From positions 47,647-111,646 of the forward strand of contig NZ_LXUK01000025.1 in the NCBI RefSeq assembly GCF_013072695.1: a stretch of DNA of 64,000 bases, in the 5' to 3' direction. Under the pieces are notes generated by a model. That model did no database searches, had not been told where the DNA came from, and saw only the letters and a program-made list of their open reading frames with translations. This document shows, one piece after another, positions 55,201 through 61,700 of this stretch (its first letter is position 1; every line of letters begins with the position of its first letter). This DNA comes from Acinetobacter sp. Ac_5812 (lineage in GTDB: Bacteria; Pseudomonadota; Gammaproteobacteria; Pseudomonadales; Moraxellaceae). The position numbers and the translations under genes were made by a program.

Positions 55201-57495
55201 GACGGGCTCTGATATAGAACCATCTGGATTCACTGTCGAACCACCGCCCAAATGATTTGCGGTTGAGTCTGCAAGGTTTCCTAAAGCCTGTTGGGTTGAA
55301 TAAAGCTGTGAACCATTAATTGCATCGGTGCTCGTTTCACTGACACGACCCGCTGCAAGATTGGTGATTTGTCTTTCATTGCCGGCGCTTCCTACGCTGA
55401 CCACACTGCTCGGACTGGTGCCTGCATAATTATAAGTAATGTCTCCAACTGTACCATTCAATGTTGGATTAGCTGCTTCAGTCACCGAACCTGCACCAAG
55501 CGCAACATCATCCGCATTGGTTGCCGTTGCACCAGAACCGAGTGCCACACCACGCGTCGCTTGCGCATTGGCTACATTACCAATAGCAATAGATTGATCC
55601 CCCGCTGCATTTGACTCTGCACCAAAGGCACTAGATAACTCCCCACTTGCAATTGCATTTGAGCCTGTTACGGTAGCACCTGTCGCCGAAGCAACAGCTT
55701 CATTCCCTAATGCAGTTGCAAAATCTGCTGTGGCTTGCGCCTGACTCCCTACTGCTGTTGTAAAATCAGCTGTGGCTTGTGCACCTGAACTTATCGCAGT
55801 TGCCGCTGAACCTGTTGCAGCACTGGCTTCACCGACGGCCAATGTATTTCGTCCATCTGCATTCGCCCCACGACCAATCGCAGTGGCGGTACGAATCAAG
55901 CCATTTTCCGTAATACCTTGTGCAGTTGCTCCTTGACCTAGTGCAATATCTTGTGTGTTCTCAGCCGTACTTTGCTTACCTATCGCAATGGCTTCACGTG
56001 CTGCGGCATTCGCTGTATCACCCAATGCGATTGCACCTGCCGCTGCTGCTATTGAGGTATTACCTAAAGCGACTGAACCCTGTCCAATCGCTTGGTTAGT
56101 GTTACCAATCGCCACTGCACCATTTGCTGCAGTTGTACCCGCGGCATTCCCTGCCGCGGTATTGTCTTTACCTAATGCAATTGCCCCATCACCATTAACG
56201 ACATTAGGATCACCAATTGCCACCGCGCCATCACCTGTCGCGACCTGCCCTCGACCAATCGAGACTGCGCCACCATCAGTTGTACGAGAATTCGCGGTGG
56301 TACCATCTGAACCTATTGCAACATTTTGACCCGTTCCCCCTGTCGATACTTTATTACCAATCGCAACATTTTTACCATTTGTGCTAGCTTCTGTAGTTGC
56401 ATCGCTTCCTATCGCAACATCAGCTTGACTTTGCGCCTTGGACATATGACCAACCGACACCGTCTCTTCTGCCGTTGCTTCAGCTAAAGTACCCAAGGCA
56501 GTAGCAAAATTAGCAGTCGCCTTCGAACCGTTACCCGCTGCTGTTGTTTCTTCTGCAGTTGCTGTTGAGAAATTTCCCAAAGCCAAAGCTCCAGCCCCAT
56601 CTGCCTTTGAATTGGAACCAAATGCTGAAGACTCCCAATCAATACCATTTTTTATTCTACCTGCCGCATACGCGTTTACCCCCACAGCAGAAGCACCAAC
56701 ACTAACTGCATTGGCACCAAAACCGACTGCTGTTGACCCTCGACCACTAGCTAATGTTTGATTTCCCAGTGCTGTCGCAGCCTGCATAGAGGCGGTTGAT
56801 CGAGAGCCAACCGCAGTTGAGTCATTCCCAGATGAAGTTGCATTGGCACCCATTGCAACCCCACCAAAGCCACTTGCCTCTGTACGTCGACCAAAAGCGA
56901 CCGCACTATTTCCCGTTGCTTCGGCATAACCGCCAATTGCCACACTAAAATTTTGCGCGCCAGTTTTGCTATCATTACCGATGGCAATTGAGCCCGCTAC
57001 AGATGTCTGTGCATTTTTACCTATCGCAATCTGACTGCCACCATTTAAAGGTGCTCCATCCGCTGTTGGAGAAAGTATATTTCCTGTTTTTGCATTACTG
57101 CCCATTGCAATATTATTGGGTGCTGTACTCGAATCAGCTCGTGAACCCATAGATATACCGCCATTGCCTGCAGCACAGGAACCATTTCCAATGGCAACAC
57201 TATTGCCTGATTTCGTACCGCTCCCGACAACGCCAGCAGTACAATTATTATATGTCGAGCCACCACCTGCTTCGTAGCCTGCATAGGCATTATGACTAAA
57301 GAAAATTGAACTAAGTACAACAGTTAACACAATTGGGGGAAGATAATATTTTGTATAAAGAGAAATGGGAGGTTGTGAAATAGTTGTTACATCCGCTGAT
57401 ACATTACGTTTTTTCGATGTGCCACGTGCAAGTTCTGAAACAACCGTCCATAAACCTAAATATTTATTCCAAACTAAACGATATATTTTATTCAT
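46288..57495 (-). CDS. ata: Giant Ata/AtaA-type trimeric autotransporter adhesin (3735 aa)
   Basis: This surface fibre protein starts with an ESPR-type extended signal (MNKIYRLVWNKYLGLWTVVSEL) and a hydrophobic core cut near AYAGYEAGG. The head (about 75–680) consists of YadA-like beta-roll repeats (SVAIGN, STAVGSR, ATALGN, AIALGD). HIM/neck motifs (DAINGSQL, DAVNKGQL) alternate with beta domains along a very long stalk. This includes a tandem array of 229-residue units (about 905–2050) with GWNLQSNG and GEENLTVTKDGNTIQYGLN. The C-terminal YadA anchor (FYDTNQRIDDVKKMANAGVAAAMALE to RVGLSGVFD) ends in Phe-Asp. AAGAAAGG precedes the ATG. The length is close to Tol 5 AtaA (about 3630). It is followed by tpgA. 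Confidence 0.95.
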   Translation of the reverse strand: MNKIYRLVWNKYLGLWTVVSELARGTSKKRNVSADVTTISQPPISLYTKYYLPPIVLTVVLSSIFFSHNAYAGYEAGGGSTYNNCTAGVVGSGTKSGNSVAIGNGSCAAGNGGISMGSRADSSTAPNNIAMGSNAKTGNILSPTADGAPLNGGSQIAIGKNAQTSVAGSIAIGNDSKTGAQNFSVAIGGYAEATGNSAVAFGRRTEASGFGGVAMGANATSSGNDSTAVGSRSTASMQAATALGNQTLASGRGSTAVGFGANAVSVGASAVGVNAYAAGRIKNGIDWESSAFGSNSKADGAGALALGNFSTATAEETTAAGNGSKATANFATALGTLAEATAEETVSVGHMSKAQSQADVAIGSDATTEASTNGKNVAIGNKVSTGGTGQNVAIGSDGTTANSRTTDGGAVSIGRGQVATGDGAVAIGDPNVVNGDGAIALGKDNTAAGNAAGTTAANGAVAIGNTNQAIGQGSVALGNTSIAAAAGAIALGDTANAAAREAIAIGKQSTAENTQDIALGQGATAQGITENGLIRTATAIGRGANADGRNTLAVGEASAATGSAATAISSGAQATADFTTAVGSQAQATADFATALGNEAVASATGATVTGSNAIASGELSSAFGAESNAAGDQSIAIGNVANAQATRGVALGSGATATNADDVALGAGSVTEAANPTLNGTVGDITYNYAGTSPSSVVSVGSAGNERQITNLAAGRVSETSTDAINGSQLYSTQQALGNLADSTANHLGGGSTVNPDGSISEPVYALTSNPAANTVNVTNNVGDALNTLNTAVNQPLTFTGNSGSTAQQLGSTLAVEGTSTTGGGYSGSNLQTVVTQDKILIEMADNPEFTSVTAGDTVINTDGVTITNGPSITRSGINAGGNPITNVGAGVAGTDAVNKDQLDAATAAGKNTVTDGKNITVTESRNADGSTNYEVATVDDVEFNNVTVGDVNIDGSTGKISGVTAGDVNATSTDAINGSQLAGTAKSVSDALGGGSVVNPDGTVTAPSYDVNGTSVSNVGEAIEALDQGWNLQSNAAKAGAVKAGDTVDIGTVTGEENLTVTKDGNTIQYGLNRDLKVDSVRAGDTLINDNGVTISNGPSITKSGINAAGNPISNVADGTAPSDAVNKGQLDDAAAAAKTEVTQGKNITVSKTTGADGQDIYNVATKDSVDFNNVTVGDVNIDGSTGKISGVTAGDVNPTSTDAINGSQLAGTAKSVSDALGGGSVVNPDGTVTAPSYDINGTTVGNVGDALSELDKGWNLQTNGTKAGAVKVGDTVDIGTVNGEENLTVTKDGNTIQYGLNKNLRVDSVRSGDTLINDNGVTITNGPSITKSGINAAGNPISNVADGTAPSDAVNKGQLDDAAAAAKTEVTQGKNITVSKTTGADGQDIYNVATADNVEFNNVTVGDVTIDGATGKISGVAAGDVNATSTDAINGSQLAGTAKSVSDALGGGSIVNPDGTVTAPSYNINGTTVGNVGDALSELDKGWNLQTNGTKAGAIKAGDTVDIGTVTGEENLTVTKNGNTIQYGLNRDLKVDSVRAGDTLINDNGVTISNGPSLTKDGINAAGNPISNVANGTAPSDAVNKGQLDDAAAAAKTEVTQGKNITVSKTTGADGQDIYNVATKDSVEFNNVTVGDVTIDGSTGKISGVTAGDVNPTSTDAINGSQLAGTAKSVSDALGGGSVVNPDGTVSAPNYEVNGETVRNVGAAIEQLDQGWNLQSNGANAGAVKAGDTVDIGTVEGEENLTVTKDGNTIQYGLNKNLRVDSVRAGDTLINDNGVTITNGPSITKSGINAAGNPISNVGAGVNDSDAVNKGQLDDAAAAAKTEVTQGKNITVSKTTGADGQDIYNVATADNVEFNNVTVGDVTIDGSTGKISGVTAGDVSATSTDAINGSQLAGTAKSVSDALGGGSVVNPDGTVTAPNYEVNGETVRNVGAAIEQLDQGWNLQSNGANAGAVKAGDTVDIGTVEGEENLTVTKDGNTIQYGLNKNLRVDSVRAGDTLINDNGVTITNGPSITKSGINAAGNPISNVGAGVNDSDAVNKGQLDDAAAAAKTEVTQGKNITVSKTTGADGQDIYNVATADNVEFNNVTVGDVNIDGSTGKISGVTAGDVNATSTDAINGSQLYGVADSVRNSIGGETILNPDGTVTTSNVGNTGQNNIHDAINSVRGQAAAAKTEVEAGKNMTVESRTGADGQTIYEVATADDVDFNNVTVGGPNGVSIDGTTGKISGVAAGDVNPSSTDAINGSQLAGTAKSVSDALGGGSTVNLDGTVTTPSYDVNGTSVSNVGAAISELDKGWNLQSNGSDNVSAVKAGDTVDIGTVNGEENLTVTKTGNTIQYGLNRDLKVDSVTVGDTVINDNGVTISNGPSITKDGINAAGNPISNVGAGVDATDAVNKGQLDRAAAAAKTEVEAGKNMTVASRTGADGQTIYEVATADDVSFDSVQVGDVNIDGSTGKISGVADGTIAVGSTEAINGGQLHGVADSVRSSIGGETVLNPNGSVTTSNVGNTGEGNIHDAIDSVRKNAVTAKTTVTEGDNMVVTESTNADGSTNYEVATARNVDFDSVQVGDVNIDGTTGKISGVADGTVAAGSKDAVNGGQLNDSVGSTGDILGGGVTNEGGKLNGPFTVSGKGYDTVAEAIQGEAAASKTEVTEGKNVTVTKTTGADGQDIYNVATKDDVDFNNVTVGGPNGVSIDGSTGKISGVADGTIAAGSTEAINGGQLHGVADSVRSSIGGETVLNPNGSVTTSNVGNTGEGNIHDAIDSVRKNAVTAKTTVTEGDNIVVTESTNPDGSTNYEVATARDVDFDSVQVGDVNIDGTTGKISGVAAGDVNPTSTDVINGSQLAGTAQSVSDALGGGSVVNPDGTVTAPNYEVNGETVRNVGEAITELDKGWKLQSNEADAGAVKAGDTVDIGTVQGEENLTVSKDGNTIQYGLNKDLKVDSLTTGDTVLNSDGITIVDGPSITKSGIDAAGNKISNIADGTIAAGSKDAVNGGQLNDSIASTGDLLGGGVTKEGGKLNGPFTVNNNGYDTVADAIQGETTAAKTEVEAGKNMTVESRTGADGQTIYEVATADDVSFDSVQVGDVNIDGATGKISGVADGTVAAGSTEAINGGQLHGVTDSVRSSIGGETVLNPNGSVTTSNVGNTGEGNIHDAIDSVRKNAVTAKTTVTEGDNMVVTESTNADGSTNYEVATAKDVKLDSVTSTDAEGNETILDAKGVSLKDQDGNTTILGQDGLGFADPMGNSVGPRISARGIDAGNTLITGVAPGRITADSTDAINGSQLKGVADSVSTAIGGNTTVNPDGTIITKDIGGTGKNNINDAIGAVGKAAKEAKTTVSKADGDENVTVTSSPNSEGGTDFQVGLSKDINVDSVTAGDTVINGDGLTIAGGPSVTKEGIDAGDNKVTGVADGTVAAGSKDAINGGQLHGVADSVKNIVGGNTTINPDGTIVGDNIGGTGQDNINDAIGAVGKAAQAAKSTVSNKDGNIKVTETTKVDGSKDYEVGLAKDIQVDSVTANQVNVGGAGGTTIAADGVRIAEGPSITKGGVDAGSKKVTGVAEGTIAPDSKDAINGSQLHKSYENVGKALGGGAGYDPVNGWTPPSYEVAGGKHDNVGDALNALNNADQALGDRITNLGDQMQQAFYDTNQRIDDVKKMANAGVAAAMALETAPYISGKYTYAVGAAYHGGENAVGVTLRKTADNGRWSLTTGVAAASQGDPSFRVGLSGVFD
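51341..54775 (-). repeat. Tandem 687-bp repeats in the stalk of ata-like gene 1
   Basis: The same landmark (GCATCATC, before the GACCTTT sequence) occurs at 51341, 52028, 52715, 53402 and 54089, each exactly 687 bp (229 codons) apart, with surrounding sequence very similar unit to unit. A sixth, diverged unit begins about 54779, offset by one codon. The constant length keeps the coiled-coil/beta-domain register of the fibre. Confidence 0.9.
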
Positions 57496-57913
57496 GATCC
57501 AGTGCCTTTCTTATTAATCAAGCACCATTTAATTTAGAGAATAAAATAAGTAACTATTTAACAGTTACATCAAAAAATTTAACATTTGATTTTATTTTTT
57601 TGTAAGTTTTAAAAACAAAACTAAAAAATAACCAATACCAACATTATAGGAATATTTAACCAACATAATAGGCGAGCTCTATTTACAATTGAAACATCTC
57701 TATAAGCCACTTTATACTTATATAAAAAATAATATTAAATTCTACAAACTATATTTTCTCTATATATCAATGAAGAAGTTTATAAAATCGTCAAAAAATA
57801 TTTACTGAAAAATTCATTCCCCTCTATAATCTATATTCATTTAAAATCCATTAAAAAAGCCCATAGAAAAGGACAAACGTGAAAACAGCTTGCCCTTTTG
57901 TTTCGCCCTTAAC
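57496..57913. other. Intergenic region between the two ata–tpgA modules
   Basis: About 420 bp, extremely AT-rich. It holds the terminator of tpgA copy 2 (57867–57899) and must contain the promoter of ata-like gene 1. I cannot point to a convincing -35/-10 pair among many A/T runs, and I see no gene. Confidence 0.6.
57867..57899 (-). terminator. Probable terminator of tpgA copy 2
   Basis: On the minus strand AAAAGGGCAAG pairs with TTTGTCCTTTT (11 bp with two G·U pairs, 11-nt loop). A T-rich stretch follows shortly after. It lies 15 nt from the stop. Confidence 0.65.
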
Positions 57914-58732
57914 TTACCATTGGATATTGACGCGGCGGTTTGGTGCTAAACACTGAACCAACTGGGTATTACGTGCTTGGCCTGAACATTCCTGATAAAG
58001 ACTTGTTCCACCACTGACTTGTAATTGTATCCGTTTAGGATCAACCCCTTCCTGTACCAACAATTGCGCAACCGTATTCGCTCGGCGTGATGACAAGTCT
58101 TGGTTATAGGCAAATTTACCAAGCCGATCTGCATAACCTGAAACAAGCACAGGATTTTGAGATTGTTGAATTGCACTCACCATCGTTGCAAGATTGGTTG
58201 AACTTGGTTCTATCGCATTACGATCTGAACGATCAAACGCAAAGAACACTATTCCCGTTTGTGGCCCAGCTTGAATCGGTGCGGGTAAAACTGCAGGCAC
58301 AACATTATTCACGCCCCATGTCATCAAGCCCTGACACTCTTCGCCTTTCCAAGACAAGCGATTTGCAATGTATTTCTTGTCGTAGTCAATACGTAATTGG
58401 CAACGCTTATAATCCTGTGTATTAGGTACACGAATATCTAAGACATAGTTCCATGTTTTGACCGCAAATACCCCTTCACTAAAATGCGGATTGCCAAGAA
58501 TATGACGGAACTGATCTTTGTTCATACCTACATCTAAACGCGCAACATCGTTATATTCATAACGTTTCACCAGTTTAAGATAACTTTTATTCACCTCAGG
58601 AAAAGTGACCTCATCTGTCGTCTGTAATTCCACTTCGCCCTGTGCTTCTGCTACTGGAACTTCTGGTGAAGCCTGAGCATTGAATGTAATACCCGTAAGC
58701 ACCATCATCATTAAAGTTTGAATCTTATTCAT
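57914..58732 (-). CDS. tpgA: TpgA-like peptidoglycan-associated protein, copy 2
   Basis: The 272-residue near-twin of the protein at 45399 has the same signal (MNKIQTLMMMVLTGITFNAQA), the same SmpA/OmlA-like domain, and an OmpA-type domain with GYADRLG and NQDLSSRRANTV. Most differences are in the signal peptide and scattered conservative changes, so both should bind peptidoglycan. I chose the ATG at 58732; the frame opens with GTG at 58744, which is not in the aligned start of copy 1. It lies 60 nt downstream of the second giant autotransporter, its presumed partner. Confidence 0.92.
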   Translation of the reverse strand: MNKIQTLMMMVLTGITFNAQASPEVPVAEAQGEVELQTTDEVTFPEVNKSYLKLVKRYEYNDVARLDVGMNKDQFRHILGNPHFSEGVFAVKTWNYVLDIRVPNTQDYKRCQLRIDYDKKYIANRLSWKGEECQGLMTWGVNNVVPAVLPAPIQAGPQTGIVFFAFDRSDRNAIEPSSTNLATMVSAIQQSQNPVLVSGYADRLGKFAYNQDLSSRRANTVAQLLVQEGVDPKRIQLQVSGGTSLYQECSGQARNTQLVQCLAPNRRVNIQW

Positions 58733-58763
58733 CTCTGTTCTCACTTAATTCTTGTATATGGAA

Positions 58764-58785
58764 AGGAGAGTCTTACGACTCTCCT
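58764..58785 (-). promoter_or_regulatory. Hairpin between ata-like gene 2 and tpgA 2
   Basis: AGGAGAGTC and GACTCTCCT form a perfect 9-bp stem with a 4-nt loop, 8 nt after the ata stop. It occupies the same place as the hairpin at 46249, with matching changes on both arms. Confidence 0.65.
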
Positions 58786-58792
58786 AAAAGAC

Positions 58793-61700
58793 TTAATCAA
58801 TGATGGTACTTACACCAACTCGAACAAGTGGACTATTACCTTGACTACCCATCGCAGCACCCGTCGTTAATGACCAGCGACCATTGTCCGCTGTCTTACG
58901 GAAGGTCACACCAATTGCACTTTGGTCGTTGTAGTACGCTGCACCTGCTGCCATGGTGAGTTTACCCGGAACAAAAGGTGCATTTTCGAGTGCAGCCGTT
59001 GCCGCAATCCCCGCTGACATTTTGTCTTCCAACTTATCCATACGCTTGTTAGTATCGTAGAAGGCTTGTTGTAATTGATCACCCAAATTGGTTACACGGT
59101 TATCAATTGCACCCAATGCATCACCCACATTGTCATGTTTGCCACCAGCAACCTCGTAGCTTGGCGCTTTCCAACCCGTTTCTGGGTCATAACCTGCTCC
59201 ACCACCTAAGGCCTTGCCAACATCTTCATAAGAACGATGTAACTGTCCACCGTTGATCCCATCTTGAGAACCACTGGCAATGGCACCATCAGCAACACCT
59301 GTGACTTTTTTGCCGCCAGCGTTGATGCCCTCTTTGGTCATGCTTGGTCCATCTACGATCCGCACACCATCTGCGGCAATCGTGGTTCCACCAGCACCTC
59401 CGACATTGACCTGATTCGCATTGACATCTTTAGCCGTCACACTATCCACGGTAATGTCTTTGGCTAAACCAACTTCATAATCCGTACTGCCATCTGCTTT
59501 AGTGCTTGGTGTGACTAAAATATTGCCGTCTTTGTTACTCACCGATGATTTGGCAGCTTGTGCAGCTTTGCCTACAGCACCAATCGCATCGTTGATATTG
59601 TCTTGACCTGTACCACCAATGTTGTCACCCACAATCGTTCCATCTGGATTAATTGTGGTATTTCCACCCACAATGTTTTTCACACTGTCTGCAACACCAT
59701 GTAATTGACCACCATTAATTGCATCTTTAGAACCTGCGGCAACCGTACCATCAGCAACACCTGTGACTTTGTTATCACCTGCATCAATGCCTTCTTTAGT
59801 GACACTTGGGCCTCCTGCAATGCTTAAACCATTGTCGTTGAGCACCGTATCACCCGCAGTCACACTATCGACGTTAATGTCCTTCGACAAGCCAACTTCA
59901 AAGTCAGTACCGCCCTCGTTATTTGGACGACCTCTAACCGTGACATTTTCATCACCTTCAGCTTTACTTACGGTGGTTTTAGCCTCTTTCGCTGCTTTAC
60001 CTACGGCACCAATCGCATCATTGATATTGTTTTTACCGGTTCCGCCAATATCCTTGGTGATAATAGTTCCATCTGGGTTGACTGTGGTATTGCCACCAAT
60101 TGCAGTTGATACGCTGTCTGCAACACCTTTTAATTGGCTGCCATTAATCGCATCCGTTGAATCTGCTGTAATACGTCCTGGTGCAACACCTGTGATCACG
60201 GTATTGCCTGCATCAATGCCTCTTGCACTAATACGTGGACCAACGCTATTCCCCATCGGGTCAGCGAAACCAAGACCGTCTTGACCTAGAATGGTGGTAT
60301 TACCATCCTGATCTTTCAAGCTGACACCTTTTGCATCCAGAATGGTTTCATTTCCTTCTGCATCCGTCGACGTGACACTGTCAAATTTCACGTCTTTCGC
60401 TGTTGCAACTTCATAGTTGGTACTGCCATCTGCATTGGTCGACTCAGTTACAACGATGTTGTCTCCTTCTGTCACAGTTGTTTTCGCTGTAACTGCATTT
60501 TTACGCACTGAATCAATTGCATCGTGGATGTTGCCTTCACCCGTATTACCCACATTGCTGGTGGTCACTGAACCATTTGGATTTAAGACGGTTTCACCAC
60601 CAATTGCGCTTCGGACACTGTCTGCGACACCATGCAATTGACCGCCATTGATCGCTTCGGTTGAACCCGCTGCAATGGTGCCATCAGCTACGCCACTGAT
60701 TTTGCCTGTGCTGCCATCAATGTTGATATCACCCACTTGCACCGAATCAAAGGAAACATCATCCGCGGTTGCAACTTCATAGATGGTTTGTCCATCGGCA
60801 CCGGTACGGCTTGCAACGGTCATGTTCTTACCTGCTTCAACTTCGGTTTTCGCTGCTGCAGCTTCTCCTTGGATCGCATCCGCGACCGTGTCATAGCCTT
60901 TGTCATTCACGGTAAATGGTCCGTTGAGGCGACCACCTTCATTGGTCACACCACCACCCAAGATATCGCCTGTAGAAGCAACGCTATCATTCAGTTGACC
61001 ACCATTGACTGCATCTTTAGAACCTGCTGCAATCGTGCCGTCTGCAACACCACTGATCTTACCTGTGCTGCCATCAATGTTCACGTCACCCACTTGTACT
61101 GAATCAAAGTCAACATCACGTGCCGTCGCAACTTCATAGTTGGTACTACCGTCTGGATTGGTCGACTCAGTCACCACCATATTGTCGCCTTCGGTGACCG
61201 TGGTTTTCGCTGTCACTGCATTTTTACGCACTGAATCAATTGCATCATGGATGTTGCCTTCACCCGTGTTACCCACATTGCTGATCGTGACTGAACCGTT
61301 TGGATTTAAGACGGTTTCACCACCAATCGCGCTTCGTACACTGTCTGCAACACCGTGGAGTTGTCCACCATTGATCGCTTCGGTTGAACCCGCTGCAATG
61401 GTACCATCAGCTACGCCACTGATTTTGCCTGTGCTGCCATCAATGTTGACATCACCCACTTGCACCGAATCAAATGACACATCATCCGCTGTCGCAACTT
61501 CATAAATAGTCTGACCATCCGCACCTGTACGGCTTGCAACGGTCATGTTCTTGCCAGCTTCAACCTCAGTTTTCGCTGCTGCAGCTTCGCCTTGAATAGC
61601 ATCCGCAACAGTGTCATAGCCTTTGTCATTCACGGTAAATGGCCCATTCAGCTTACCACCTTCATTGGTCACACCACCACCCAAGATATCGCCTGTAGAG

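Noticed and set aside
46288..57495. Many plus-strand open frames of 70–170 codons inside the giant adhesin gene
   Set aside because: They are antisense shadows that recur with the repeat period and start inside repeats. They have no ribosome-binding sites and vary with the repeats.
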